Shown one piece after another: positions 8,797 to 18,652 of a stretch of 64,000 nucleotides of DNA (within the stretch, counting starts at the first letter, position 1; every line of letters begins with the position of its first letter). The stretch is from UTCFX2 sp002050125 (GTDB taxonomy: Bacteria; Chloroflexota; Anaerolineae; Anaerolineales; UBA4823). The translations under genes and the position numbers were made by a program. Where the stretch lies: assembly GCA_027494035.1 (NCBI GenBank), contig JAOSJQ010000001.1:1984001-2048000 (forward strand), in the 5' to 3' direction. A model generated the notes under the pieces. That model saw only the letters and a list, made by a program, of their open reading frames with translations, ran no database searches and was not told the DNA's origin.

Positions 8797-9558
8797 ATGC
8801 CGCTCTACCTGGATGGCGTCGTTTGGATTGTGGTCTCGTTGGCGCCATTGATGTTGTTACAACGCCTGCTGCAGAAAGAGATCCAACTGATTTTCCTTTT
8901 CCTGACGCGCCGGGTCGATCTCTCGCTGACTCTATTTTCGGTGCTGTTTTTTCCGGGCGTGCTGCTGCACGAGGGCAGCCATTATCTGGCGGCGCGCATC
9001 TTGGGCGTCTCGACCGGCAGGTTTTCGCTGCTGCCCCAGCCGGCTGAGAATGGCAAGCTGCGGCTCGGGTACGTGGAGACCGCGCCGACGGATTGGTTTC
9101 GAGACGCGCTGATTGGAAGCGCCCCGCTGATCGCGGGCGGCGCGTTCGTGGGGTACGCCGGGATCGTTCAGTTGGGGCTGCTTTCGCTGACGCAAGCGTT
9201 GTTAAGCCAGGGTTTAGAGGCGTTCAGCCAAACGCTGAACGCCGCGATTGCGCGCTCCGATTTCTGGTTGTGGTTTTACCTGGCGCTCGTCGTCAGCAGC
9301 ACGATGCTGCCGTCCGCCTCCGACCGGCAAGCCTGGCTTCCATTAGGGGTGATCCTGGGCGCGTTGTTGGGGTTGAGCCTGGTACTCGGCGCCGGTCCCT
9401 GGCTGGCGGAAAATCTGGCAGAGCCGTTCAACCGGTTTTTGAAAGCCGTATCGATCGTGTTTGCCATCAGCGCCGGGCTGCATCTAGTTTTGCTGCCGTT
9501 TGTGTGGCTCGTCCGCAAGGCGCTCGAGCGGGTGTTGAGGTTGGAAGTGGTAATATAA
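8797..9558 (+). CDS. M50-like membrane metalloprotease homologue
   Basis: The 253-residue protein is mostly hydrophobic, with about six predicted membrane segments. Residues 58-62 read HEGSH, an HExxH zinc-binding motif at the end of a membrane segment (FFPGVLLHEGSH), as in M50/site-2-type proteases. A candidate third ligand is not obvious; the SASDRQAW region near 173 is a possibility. The substrate is unknown. It follows tpiA closely and precedes the NusG-like gene. It could be an inactive homologue. Family assignment rests on the motif and its membrane position. Confidence 0.6.
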   Translation: MPLYLDGVVWIVVSLAPLMLLQRLLQKEIQLIFLFLTRRVDLSLTLFSVLFFPGVLLHEGSHYLAARILGVSTGRFSLLPQPAENGKLRLGYVETAPTDWFRDALIGSAPLIAGGAFVGYAGIVQLGLLSLTQALLSQGLEAFSQTLNAAIARSDFWLWFYLALVVSSTMLPSASDRQAWLPLGVILGALLGLSLVLGAGPWLAENLAEPFNRFLKAVSIVFAISAGLHLVLLPFVWLVRKALERVLRLEVVI

Positions 9559-9610
9559 TCGTGGTCTTGCCGGTTCTCACGATCGAGCGATCAGCAGAAG
9601 GAAGAAGTTG

Positions 9611-10126
9611 ATGGCGCATCAGTGGTATGCCATTCGCAGCAAACCCAGAAAAGAGGAGGTGGTCTGGTTACAAATTTCCTCGCAGGGGTTCGAATCCTAC
9701 TATCCCCGTATCCGGGTAAACCCGGTGAACCCGCGCTCGAAGAAGCTCAAGCCCTATTTTCCAGGATATTTATTCGTGTGGGCGGATCTGGAGGAGGTTG
9801 GGCAGTCGATTTTTCAATGGATGCCGCATTCGATTGGACTGGTCAGTTTTGGGGGCGAACCCTCAGTTGTGCCGGAGCATTTGGTCACGGCGATCCGGCA
9901 GAAACTCGACGGGATCAACGCCGCCGGTGGTGAGTTATTTAGCGGGTTGAAGCCCGGCGATTCGGTCTGGATCAGCGATGGGCCTTTCAAGGGTTACGAA
10001 GCAATATTTGACGAACGAGTGGCTGGCAGCGAGCGGGTTCGAGTTCTGCTGGAATTTCTGGGCAGCAAGCGGCAGGTATCTCTGACTCTGCGCGCCGGGC
10101 AGATCGAACAAAGAAAGAAGAAATAA
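9611..10126 (+). CDS. NusG/RfaH-family transcription antiterminator
   Basis: The 171-residue protein has a NusG N-terminal domain (HQWYAIRSKPRKEE, then KPYFPGYLFVWADL) and a C-terminal KOW-type domain (about 112-160, LKPGDSVWISDGPFKGYEA). It lacks the secE and ribosomal protein neighbours of housekeeping nusG. Instead it sits ahead of flippase-like, phosphatase and glycosyltransferase genes, the setting of specialised paralogues (RfaH, LoaP, UpxY) that let RNA polymerase read through long polysaccharide operons. The start at 9611 follows AGAAGGAAGAAG. A TATAAT at 9554-9559, within the end of the previous gene, could be its own -10 box, though no good -35 is seen. Confidence 0.8.
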   Translation: MAHQWYAIRSKPRKEEVVWLQISSQGFESYYPRIRVNPVNPRSKKLKPYFPGYLFVWADLEEVGQSIFQWMPHSIGLVSFGGEPSVVPEHLVTAIRQKLDGINAAGGELFSGLKPGDSVWISDGPFKGYEAIFDERVAGSERVRVLLEFLGSKRQVSLTLRAGQIEQRKKK

Positions 10127-10157
10127 CCAAAAGCGTTCTTTGGAAGGCGCGCCAGGG

Positions 10158-11175
10158 TTGAGGAAAGCTGCCCGTAACTTCATTGCTGCACCCAGAACCA
10201 GGTTTGTCCTGGGAATTGCGCTTGGCGGCTTTTTTTTTCTATCTCGCCGTGCGGGGCGTTGACTGGGCAGAGATCGGGGAAGGGCTGCGCCACGCCGATG
10301 CTCGCTTTGTCGCCGCGGCGTTCATGCTGATCTTGTTCAACATATTGATTAAGATTGTGCGCTGGAAAAAATTGCTGTTTTCAGCGGCGCAGCCGCTGAA
10401 AAGCGCCGAGGTTTCTGCGTCGTTTCTCTGGGCGCAGCTGCTCAATTCGTTGTTTCCGCTGCGGGTGGGCGAGGTCAGCCGAGTGGTTGTGATGGGGGGG
10501 CGCGGGGCGGATCACGGTTTTGTGATCGGCACCATTCTCATTGAGAAATACCTCGATACGCTGGCGTTTGGCGTTTTGCTCAGCGTGGTTGGGTTGACCC
10601 TGCCGATGCCAGACTGGCTTGCGAGCCCGGCAAGGTCGTTCATTGTGCTGGTTGGGCTGAGCGCTTTGGCGATCCTGTTCCTCAGCCGGAATCAAGCCCG
10701 GGTGCAGCATTGGGCGAAGCGGATCAGCCGCGGCTTCGGGGAGCGGGCTGCGGACTTCACCCTTAAGAATCTTCATTCAGCGTATTCCGCTCTGCACGCG
10801 GTTAAGCAAACCCCCAACCTGCTGTATGTGACCGCGCTGACGCTGTTGATCTGGCTGACTGCCCTGGCTACAAATCAGGCGCTGTTTCTGGCGCTGAATT
10901 TGGAATTGCCGGTCAAAGCTGCGCTGGTCGTGCTGGCAACGATCACGGTGGGTCTGAGCCTTCCGGCGCTGCCCGGAAAAGTTGGGGTTTTTGAGTATGC
11001 CTGCATCTTGGCGTTGGGTCTGTTCGAGGTCGATCAATCCCGCGCCCTAAGTTACGGTATACTCCTGCACATGGTTGTGTATTTTCCCATAGTCGTTCTT
11101 GGAATATTATCTGTCCAATATCTTCAGATGAGAACGCCCAGCCCGGTTCGTCAAAAAACCAACCAGGCTGAATAG
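10158..11175 (+). CDS. Flippase-like membrane protein (LPG synthetase TM family), frameshifted
   Basis: The protein of about 338 residues has 7-8 membrane segments and the family's conserved WAQLLNSLFPLRVGEVSRV and LPGKVGVFEYACILAL. This is the UPF0104 or MprF-type membrane domain found in lysyl-phosphatidylglycerol flippases and in polysaccharide loci. The first 24 residues are in another frame: a T9 run at 10230-10238 needs one T fewer, giving RKAARNFIAAPRTRFV joined to FFFYLAVRGVDW. The start is then TTG 10158. Without repair the coding region would begin near 10183 with an unnatural N-terminus. The role is probably lipid or lipid-linked glycan translocation; the substrate is unknown. Confidence 0.75.
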
Positions 11176-11200
11176 CCGCTCGAAAACTGGTTCGCTGAAA

Positions 11201-11701
11201 ATGCATTCTGTCTTGTTTGTCTGTACAGCCAATATTTGCCGATCTCCGATGGCGGAAGGGATTTTGCTCGAAAAGACAGCCGTTGAGAAAGAGAACTGGC
11301 GGATCGCCTCCGCTGGCGTGTTTGCCGAATATGGATACCCGCCGGCGCAAAATACCCTTATGATCCTGTTGGAAAAGGGGATCGACCTGAGCGAGCGGCG
11401 ATCTACGCCCATCTCCGCCGAACTGGTTCAGCAGTATCGACTCATCTTGACCATGGAACAGGGTCACAAGGAGGCGCTTCAGGCGGCTTTTCCAGACGAG
11501 GCAGAGCGGACCTTTTTGTTCAGCGAGATGGTGGGCGAGTATCGCGATATCGTCGATCCGATTGGGAAAGCGCTGGTAGATTATCGCGACACCGCGCAGG
11601 AAATCGAATCGATCCTGGAGCGGGGGTTTGAAAGAATCCGCGCGCTTTCAAGCGAACCCTACGATCGAAATGAAACTTCAGACCTCATCAACCCAGAATG
11701 A
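11201..11701 (+). CDS. Low-molecular-weight protein tyrosine phosphatase
   Basis: The 166-residue protein begins with the phosphatase P-loop: C8-T-A-N-I-C-R14-S, a CX5R motif at the N-terminus as in Wzb and arsenate-reductase-like phosphatases. The general acid D119 is in IVDPIG. Such enzymes dephosphorylate bacterial tyrosine kinases that control exopolysaccharide export, or act on arginine phosphate (YwlE). No kinase partner is encoded here. Its 3' end overlaps the start of the GT-C gene by 32 bases, and it sits among surface-glycan genes, which supports the first role. Confidence 0.85.
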   Translation: MHSVLFVCTANICRSPMAEGILLEKTAVEKENWRIASAGVFAEYGYPPAQNTLMILLEKGIDLSERRSTPISAELVQQYRLILTMEQGHKEALQAAFPDEAERTFLFSEMVGEYRDIVDPIGKALVDYRDTAQEIESILERGFERIRALSSEPYDRNETSDLINPE

Positions 11702-13651
11702 GCGATTGAGAATCCTGGCGATCCTGGTTCTGGCAGGGATCAGCGGGCTGGTATTTATTTTTATTATGCCTGCCTGGCAGCATTATGACGAACCCAACCA
11801 TTTTGAGCATGTCTGGCTGGCTGCCAACCTCGAGCGTTTACCTCAGCCGGGGATTATTCCCCGAAGTTGAGCCGCCAGGTTTTAAAATCGATGATCGATA
11901 AGGGCTTCTTCGCCCGGCTGGGTTATCAACCGGAGCTCGGACCGCCGGGGGAAAAAGTGCGCCTCCCGGGCTATTCTCAGCTCAGCGAGCCGCCATTGTA
12001 TTACACAATCGCCGCGCTTCCGCTCAGGCTGATCGCCGATCGCAGTGTCGCAGTCCAGTTGTATGCCGCGCGGCTGGTTTCCTGGCTTTTCTATTTGCTC
12101 ACGATCCTTTTCGCCGGCGGGATCGCCTTCGAACTCACCCCCGCCGGGCACGCGCTGCGCTGGATGCTGCCGATCACGATTGCATTCACGCCGGCGTTTG
12201 CCGACTTGATGACCGCGGTCAACAACGACGCGGCTGCGATCAGCATTTCAACGGCTCTGCTGTGGGTTTGCATTCGTTTGGTCCGCCGGGGACCGTCTTT
12301 GTTTGACCTGGTTCTTTTGGTGGGGTTGGCTGGCATGGCGGCGCTCACCAAGATCACCTCGATAATTATCCTGGTCGCAATCGTACCGGCGCTGTTGTTC
12401 GCCTTTTTGCGCGGCCGCTGGCGCTGGGCAGCCTGGGGATTGCTGGCGGCGGGCAGCGCGGCGTTTCTCGTTGCCACCGTCTGCTGGGACGATCCAGCCG
12501 GGTGGTACCGCAACACGGCTCAGTTGGCGCCGGTGCGGGCGCAGAACGAGCTGGCGCCGCTGGATGAGCACATGCTTGCAATTCAGGTGGGCGCAGAGAC
12601 CACGCCCGATTATTACGCCCACGTCTTTCAGCATTTTCCCAGCGAGACCGCCAGACAGCTTGCCGGGAAAGAGGTGACGTTTGGCTTTTGGTTCTGGTCG
12701 GATCGGGAACAGCGGGTGCGCTCCCCGATTTTGCGCGCTGACAGTCAGAGTTTTTCCGAGCCGTTGGAGGTTACCACTGAGCCAAAATTCTATGCCTTCC
12801 ACACCGCGCTGTCCGACAATTTGGAACGTATCTGGATCGACCTGGATGCGGAGGTCGGCGCTAAGGGCTCGTGGATTTTTGTGGATGGGGTAACGCTAGC
12901 TGAGGGTGAATTTCCGCTTTCCGACCCGCCTCATTTCTCGACGAGCAGCGCTGAAACCGGCGAGTGGGGCGGGCGACCATTTACAAACCTGATCCGCAAC
13001 GGTTCGGCGGAGAACAGGGGGGTGCGCGTTGCGCCCTGGCTGGATAACCGGCTGGCGCACTATCTGCCGGACCAGGCGCGGCCTTCGCTTCTGCTCGCTT
13101 CGCTGCTCGATCCGGCAGGAGGCGGGTACCTTTACAGCACAACGGTTGCGCATCTGTTTCGCACCTATTGGGCGCGCTTTGGCTGGGGCAATGTGCCGGC
13201 AGCCCAGCCTCAGTTTGTCCAGCAGATGGTTTTGGTTTTCTCGCTGCTGGGTCTCTTGGGCGCGGCGGTAGGCGGTTTGCGAGCCTGGAAGCGAGTTCCC
13301 TGGGACGTGGCTGCGGTGCTGGCGATCGCGTTGCTGCCTCTGCTTTTCATGGCGCTCACCCGCGGCGGGGCTTATCTGGCGTCGCCAGGCTTCTACATTC
13401 CCACCGCGCGCTACATTTATCCTGCCATCATCCCCCTGGCGCTTTTGCTGAGCTGCGGCTGGCTGGAGATTTCCACCTGGATGCAGAACGCCTATCGGCG
13501 CTGGCTGCGGCGCGATCAACTCGATGATGAGGCAATTCAAACCAGACAGAAGCGGTTTGCCATGATCCAGTCCGGAGCTTATCTGCTGTTTTTCGCCATT
13601 CTCAACCTGCTATCCCTGGCAGGGGTACACCAATATTTCAGCGGCGTTTGA
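11670..13651 (+). CDS. GT-C family membrane glycosyltransferase, frameshifted
   Basis: The repaired product has about 660 residues with 10 or more membrane helices. The first periplasmic loop carries the GT-C acidic motif (WQHYDEPNHFEH, metal-binding D and E) as in PMT and ArnT-like transferases that use polyprenyl-phosphate sugars. A large soluble insert lies between about residues 250 and 440. Reading breaks at a GGGG run (11849-11852); adding one G joins LPQPG to DYSPKLSRQVLKSM. The start at 11670 overlaps the phosphatase gene. The family 2 transferase at 1.5 kb could supply its lipid-linked donor. The acceptor is unknown. Confidence 0.75.
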
Positions 13652-13689
13652 TGGAGATGATTACAATTCGCCGGCGGAGAGAGCAGACA

Positions 13690-15210
13690 ATGCAACAGCC
13701 TAAGCCGCGCGCTGTGGTTTATTTCAGCGGGGTGTGGCTCAGCCTGTTGATCATCATGAGCGGTTGCAGCGGAGGCGCTCAAACGCCAAACCAGGACCTG
13801 ACTGTCCCCACGTTGAACCCGCTTCCAGGTAACACGCCGCTGCCGGGTCTGATCGAGACTGAAATCTCAATCACCGCGCCGGTCGTTCGGGACACCGTCG
13901 CGGCTACCGTTCCAAGTCTGCCGCCGGCTGCCCCTCAAAAGCCGCCGTACCCTGTTCCGGGGATCGAGCTGGATGCCGTGAACGCGCGGACGCTTGAGTT
14001 GACCCGCCAGGTGGGCGCGCATTGGGTTCGCCGAAACGCTCTGAACTGGTCCGCAGTCGAGCCAGACGAGGGTCAACGCAATTGGGGCGCAATCGCGGGC
14101 TTTGAAGCGGAATTGCAGGCTGCCGCTCAGCAGGGGTTGGAGCAGATCATGATTGTGCGCGGCGCCCCTGAATGGGCGCGGAAAACTGCGGGTTACCCGT
14201 GCAGCGCCGTCTCCGAGCAGAAAATTGCGGCGTTCGCCCTGTTTATGCACGATGCGGCGCTGCGCTACGGTCAGCCGCCCTATCGGGCGCGCTTTTGGGA
14301 GATTGGCAACGAACCGGATGTCGATCCAGCCGAACTCCCGCCCGACAGCCCCTTTGGATGCTGGGGCGATTCATCTGACCCGTATTATGGCGGGGGATAT
14401 TATGCGCAGGTCTTAGGCGCGGTTTACCCGGCAGTCAAATCAGCCAACCCGGACGCCCAGGTATTGATCGGCGGGCTCTTGATCGATTGTGATCCGGTCA
14501 ATCCGCCGGAAGGCAAGTCCTGTGTTCCGTCGAGATTTTTAGAAGGCGTGCTCAAAGGCGGCGGCGGAGAATACTTCGACGGGGTCAGCTTTCACGCTTA
14601 CGACTATTACACTGGTTATCAAGAATACGGCAATTCGAATTGGCACAGCCTTTGGAACAGCACGGGTCCGGTGTTGACAGCCAAAGCGCGCTATATCCGC
14701 AGCCTGCTGGCAGCCTATCAGGTTTCTGGAAAATTCCTGATAAACAGCGAAGCGGGTCTGCTTTGTCCGGACGCCAACAACGGTCCGGTTTGCAGAAGCC
14801 AGGAATTCGAGCTGACCAAAGCGGCGTACCTGGCGCAGGCGCATACCACCGCGCTGGTGGAAGGTCTGTGGGCGAACATCTGGTACAGCCTCGAAGGTTG
14901 GCGCGGCACCGCGCTCGTGGACGAGACGGGGGCGCCAAACCAGGCGTTTCGGGCGTTTCAATTCAACGCGGGCTGGCTGGCAGGCGCAGCCTACTCACGC
15001 CCGTTGAACGCGATCCCAGGCGTGCGCGGCTATGAGTTTACGCGCGCTGGAAAACGCCTGCAGGTTTTTTGGGCGCTCGATGACCAGGAACATTGGTATA
15101 AACTCGAACAGGCTCCCCAAGCGGTTTTTGACCTGTTTGGGGCGCCTGTGAACCCGGCGGGCGGGGTGAGCATCACCCGTAAGCCGGTCTATGTTGAATG
15201 GGAGAATTGA
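13690..15210 (+). CDS. Lipoprotein with glycoside hydrolase (clan A-like) domain
   Basis: The N-terminus is a lipoprotein signal (LSLLIIMSGC, lipid-modified Cys at residue 26), followed by a Pro/Thr-rich linker and a TIM-barrel hydrolase domain of the GH5/GH39 type. The motif FWEIGNEPDVD gives the usual acid/base glutamate, and INSEAGLLC near the end of the barrel is a candidate nucleophile. It is probably anchored outside the membrane and acts on polysaccharide. ATGs further upstream (13651, 13657) would spoil the signal peptide; 13690 follows GGAGAG. It overlaps the putative polysaccharide operon and is convergent with the S41 protease gene. Confidence 0.7.
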   Translation: MQQPKPRAVVYFSGVWLSLLIIMSGCSGGAQTPNQDLTVPTLNPLPGNTPLPGLIETEISITAPVVRDTVAATVPSLPPAAPQKPPYPVPGIELDAVNARTLELTRQVGAHWVRRNALNWSAVEPDEGQRNWGAIAGFEAELQAAAQQGLEQIMIVRGAPEWARKTAGYPCSAVSEQKIAAFALFMHDAALRYGQPPYRARFWEIGNEPDVDPAELPPDSPFGCWGDSSDPYYGGGYYAQVLGAVYPAVKSANPDAQVLIGGLLIDCDPVNPPEGKSCVPSRFLEGVLKGGGGEYFDGVSFHAYDYYTGYQEYGNSNWHSLWNSTGPVLTAKARYIRSLLAAYQVSGKFLINSEAGLLCPDANNGPVCRSQEFELTKAAYLAQAHTTALVEGLWANIWYSLEGWRGTALVDETGAPNQAFRAFQFNAGWLAGAAYSRPLNAIPGVRGYEFTRAGKRLQVFWALDDQEHWYKLEQAPQAVFDLFGAPVNPAGGVSITRKPVYVEWEN

Positions 15211-15223
15211 TCCGGCGGGTGGG

Positions 15224-17268
15224 TCAGCGCAGCGCCTTGATGGCGGCTTCCAGCACCGCGTCTATCTGACCCAGGGCGCTTTCCAACGTCACCGGCACGA
15301 CGATCTCGGGCGTAATGCCGACCCCTTCGATGACCACTTTCCCGTCCGGCGAGACTGGGCGACCGGTTGGGAACTGCATCTTGAAGTCACCCGGTAATGA
15401 ATATTGTCCTAAGCCGACCTCGCCAAACGCGCCGGCAGTGGGGTAATGCCCCACGACGACAGAACGCTGGTCGTGCTGCATGGCGTAAGCAAAGCCCTCG
15501 CAGGCGCTGACACAATCCGAACTCACTAGAACCGCGATCGGTCCTTTGTAATGCAGGGGAGCCGGTCTGATGCGGGTGGGGTAACCGGTTGGCTCGAACT
15601 TGCCCGTGTTTTCGTTGTAATAATGGTTCTCGTACAGCACGGCTTCGCGATCGAAGAAGTAGCCGGCGAAGTCCATCGCCAGACCCAACGACCCCCCGAG
15701 TTGACCCGCAGATCGATCACCAGCCCGGGCACGTCGTTGTCGATCAGGTTTTTGATGGTGCGATCCCACATGCTAGCCATCAGGTTGTAGTCGTCGCTGA
15801 AGGTATTGATGCGGATGTAGCCTAACCCGCTGCCTTCCATTATTTCGCCATACAACGGCAGTTCGACTGGGTCCGCGGTAAAGCTGGGGATCGTTCTGAA
15901 AAGCGAATCGTATTCAACGACCGCATTGAGCGATTTGGTTTGCGGTTGGGCGCTGTCTGGGTTTTGAAAACTAATTTGAACCGTGGATTGCGGGGGCATG
16001 CGCGTTAAAAACGATACCTGCGCTTGCTGGCGGGTGTGCTCGGTGGAGTAGGGACCGAATCCGGGGATCACTTTCTTCAAGGCGGCGTCCAGCGTTTCCC
16101 CGTTCCAGCTTCGCATCTCTGCGCCCGGCAAAATTCTCGCCTGCTCGGCTGGATTATTGGGCAGAACCTCTGCTGCGATCACCCGCCCGTCGCTCAGGCG
16201 CTTTAAAACCAAGCCCAAGCCTCCACCGTAATCCTCGAAGAAAACATCTCGATCCAGCGTCAAGTTCACGTGTCCATCGGGGATGCTGAAGGCGAAGTCA
16301 CGCAGCGTGCGGTAAAACTGCTGGTTGTTCGTGACGCGGTCAAAGCGCGGCTGGAAATCTTTTTCCAGGGCTGCCCAATCGATGCCTTTCTCGACGGTGA
16401 AGGGGTACTCGACAGAGGCGCGCTGGAAAAGCTCATGGAAAGCCGCGCCGTAGCCCAGCTTGGAAAAGTCCTTGACTGCGCCGGCGCCTTCTTCCAGCGT
16501 CAGGTTTGGCTGGCGTTCTTTGTAAACCCGAAACGGCTCGCTTTTCAGATCAACCAGGCTATAACCTGCCGGCACGGGCGCGATTGGGTCGTCTTCGGTG
16601 AACAGCTTGCCGTCAGCGCCAAACCCGCTGGGAAATCCCTGGTTTTCGTCTGGCGACCAGACAAGCAGGGTGCCGCCGATGATCTCGTTGTCCTGTTCGG
16701 GATCGACGATGACTGAGGTGTAAGCGGTGGACCAACCTGTGCCATCCCTTTCTTCCAGGAATGGATCGCCCCAGATGTTTGACCAGTAAGCGACCGCGAA
16801 GACCTGCACCCCCAGGTCGTCTTTGCCGTTGTTGTCAACATCGACCTGCGTGGCGTTAGGGGCTGAGGGCAGCGAGAGGGTGAATGACAACTTACCATCG
16901 CCTTCGATTTTCACCGGACCGAGCGTCTGACTCTCTAATGGAAAGATGAATTCTTTATCTCGGCGGACGAAACCGGCTTCGTCTTCCAGCAGCACAAAAG
17001 GCTGCGAAATTGTGTTCAGGAAGAAAGGCGATGTGTAGGGGATCTCTCCGAGAATCTCGATGGGCTCATCGGGGCTGGCGGTGAAACAGGTTTCAACCCG
17101 TTGGGGAACGCAGGTGGCTGCCGGCGGCGGTTCCTGAGCTGGCGCCTGGGTCGGTTCGGTTCCGGGCTGGGCGCCTTGCGTTGCGCGATTGGTCAGACTG
17201 ATGATCGAGCAGGCGCTGCTGAAGATCAAAGCCAACGCCAGTAGAATGGTGAGTTTGAAGAATCTCAT
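15224..17268 (-). CDS. S41-family peptidase lipoprotein, frameshifted
   Basis: The repaired protein has 681 residues: a lipoprotein signal with the modified cysteine in IFSSACS (residue 20), a Pro/Glu-rich linker, a beta-rich N-terminal domain, a PDZ-like segment (GGGLGLVLKRLSDGRV) and a C-terminal S41 (tail-specific protease) domain. The probable nucleophile is the serine in SSDCVSACEGFAYAM, preceded by VIDLRVNSGG. Reading breaks at a C6 run (15692-15697), where one added base restores VNSGGSLGLAMDF. It probably cleaves peptides at the outer face of the membrane. The downstream PhaR-like gene is on the same strand but separated by the start of this gene. Confidence 0.8.
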
Positions 17269-17292
17269 CTTTTTTACCTCTAACGTGACGGG

Positions 17293-17844
17293 TTATTGAT
17301 TTCTTTCCGTGATTTCCTCGAGCTTGGAGGTCAGTTGTTCTAGCTGATCTTTCAGAGACTGGATCTCCTGGTAGGTCGGCACCTGGCGTTGGGTCAGATG
17401 CTGCTCGATTTGAGCTTCCAGTCGTTCTCTGTCCTTCTGCGGAGCGGACAGACTGAGCAGTTTTTCGAGCAAGCGCTGACCTTCGCGTGCGGTTAATTCG
17501 CCCGATTTGACCAGGCTTTGAACCCGTGATTGGATCTCTTCATCGATCTGATGAAATAATCCCTGGGGCGGGCGCAATCGGCGCTGCCAGCTTGCCAGGC
17601 GGTCGCCGCTGTCGCGAATAAGGCTGGTGAGGAAGGTATTCGAGAGGACCCCGTTCTGTTTGCGTTCCTGTTCGAGGATGATTTGGGTCAGGGTCAGGCT
17701 GGTCAGGTCTTCGCCCGAAGCGTGGTCGATCACCTGGACTTCGTGACCGGCGCGAATCAACTCAGCCACGCCCTCCAAAGTGACATACTGCTTGGCTTCG
17801 GTGTCGTACAGCTTGCGGTTCGGGTATCTCTTGATAACAATCAT
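17293..17844 (-). CDS. phaR: PhaR-type regulator with phasin-like C-terminus
   Basis: Residues 1-62 match the PHB_acc_N domain (IKRYPNRKLYDTEAKQYVTL) of PhaR-type regulators, which bind DNA and sense polyhydroxyalkanoate granules. The remaining 120 residues form helices and a final coiled coil, and they resemble the neighbouring phasin: LVKSGELTAREGQRLLEKL here against LVERGEIAEKDGRKLVREV there, and a VPTYQEIQSL block against VPSKGDIDAL. No PHA synthase or polymer depolymerase is encoded in this window. The protein may regulate the adjacent phasin gene, 158 bases upstream. The symbol is by family only. Confidence 0.8.
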   Translation of the reverse strand: MIVIKRYPNRKLYDTEAKQYVTLEGVAELIRAGHEVQVIDHASGEDLTSLTLTQIILEQERKQNGVLSNTFLTSLIRDSGDRLASWQRRLRPPQGLFHQIDEEIQSRVQSLVKSGELTAREGQRLLEKLLSLSAPQKDRERLEAQIEQHLTQRQVPTYQEIQSLKDQLEQLTSKLEEITERNQ

Positions 17845-17937
17845 TGCGTAACATCCAGGACAGCAATTGTGTAAGGTTTTTCATTATATCAGCCAGTTGT
17901 AATAATGGGCTATGCTCTGAAAGCCCCGGGCATTAAA

Positions 17938-17973
17938 TAAAAAAACCGGATGGAGAGCAGCGTCTCCATCCGG
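17938..17973 (-). terminator. Rho-independent terminator of the phasin gene
   Basis: On the minus strand a perfect 11-bp stem (CCGGATGGAGA / TCTCCATCCGG, 17946-17973) with a 6-nt loop is followed by seven Ts. It lies 29 bases beyond the phasin stop, so the phasin transcript would end before the PhaR-type gene. Confidence 0.9.
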
Positions 17974-18002
17974 AAAGGGGTGTCTGCGGGTTCTGGAAAG
18001 TC

Positions 18003-18371
18003 TTAGGGTTTCTTCAGCTCGTCGATCTTCTTGGAGAGCGCGGTTATTTTTTCACCCAGAGCGTCGATATCCCCTTTTGAAGGGACATTCATCTTGTCCA
18101 GAACTGATTCGACGTTCTTGTTGAGCTCGTCTTCGGCTTTGCGAGCTTCCTTCTTGCGCCGATCCATGACTTCACGCACGAGCTTGCGCCCGTCCTTTTC
18201 AGCGATCTCGCCGCGCTCGACCAGCCGATCGACAAAATCCTCGATCTCTTCTTTGCCAAGCGCCACCGCGCCAATGCTCGCCAGGAGCACTTTGCGTACC
18301 ATCTCGAAGAGCGGGTTCATCTCATTCTCATCGAGGTCTTCCACGACTTCAACTTTCGTTTTTGTAGCCAT
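18003..18371 (-). CDS. Phasin-family granule-associated protein
   Basis: The 122-residue protein is highly charged and almost wholly helical. An amphipathic or hydrophobic N-terminal helix (VRKVLLASIGAVALGKEEI, about 25-43) is followed by LVERGEIAEKDGRKLVREV and a coiled coil ending in KKIDELKKP. This matches phasin/PhaI-PhaF-type or poly(hydroxyalkanoate) granule-associated proteins. It has a strong promoter and its own terminator, suggesting abundant expression. The C-terminal half is homologous to that of the PhaR-type neighbour. Without a PHA synthase here, a role on polymer granules or on membranes is inferred from family only. Confidence 0.75.
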   Translation of the reverse strand: MATKTKVEVVEDLDENEMNPLFEMVRKVLLASIGAVALGKEEIEDFVDRLVERGEIAEKDGRKLVREVMDRRKKEARKAEDELNKNVESVLDKMNVPSKGDIDALGEKITALSKKIDELKKP

Positions 18372-18473
18372 TTTTATCTCCTTATTGTTCGATTATCGCC
18401 GATCCGTTCTGTGTTCGGAACGATGACGGGTTGGATTTTTCTCCAGTTGCTTATGACGCACCGCGTCGTAAAT

Positions 18474-18502
18474 AGTATATCACCTCTGATTTTGACTGTC
18501 AA
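18474..18502 (-). promoter_or_regulatory. Consensus promoter of the phasin gene
   Basis: On the minus strand TTGACA (18502-18497), exactly 17 bp and TATACT (18479-18474) form a near-perfect sigma70-type promoter, about 100 bp upstream of the phasin start. Confidence 0.85.
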
Positions 18503-18526
18503 GCCAACCGGGCGCTAAAATTTCGC

Positions 18527-18555
18527 TTGACGGCGCTTTCCAAGTCCACTATACT
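18527..18555 (+). promoter_or_regulatory. Promoter of the SCP2-epimerase-acyltransferase cluster
   Basis: TTGACG (18527-18532), 17 bp and TATACT (18550-18555) form a near-consensus promoter. It is arranged back to back with the phasin promoter, the two -35 boxes being only 24 bp apart. Confidence 0.82.
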
Positions 18556-18652
18556 ACATCTTGATTTTCGTGCGATTTCCCGTTTTGCTTGAATTGGTCG
18601 AAGCAGATATTCCTGCTTTTTAATTTTAATATGAGGTCTTAGGAGGAACGCG

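Noticed and set aside
9676..9710. A GGGGTTCGAATCC sequence resembling a tRNA T-arm
   Set aside because: It lies inside the NusG-like coding region, its flanks do not pair as a 5-bp T-stem, and no acceptor or anticodon arms are found nearby.
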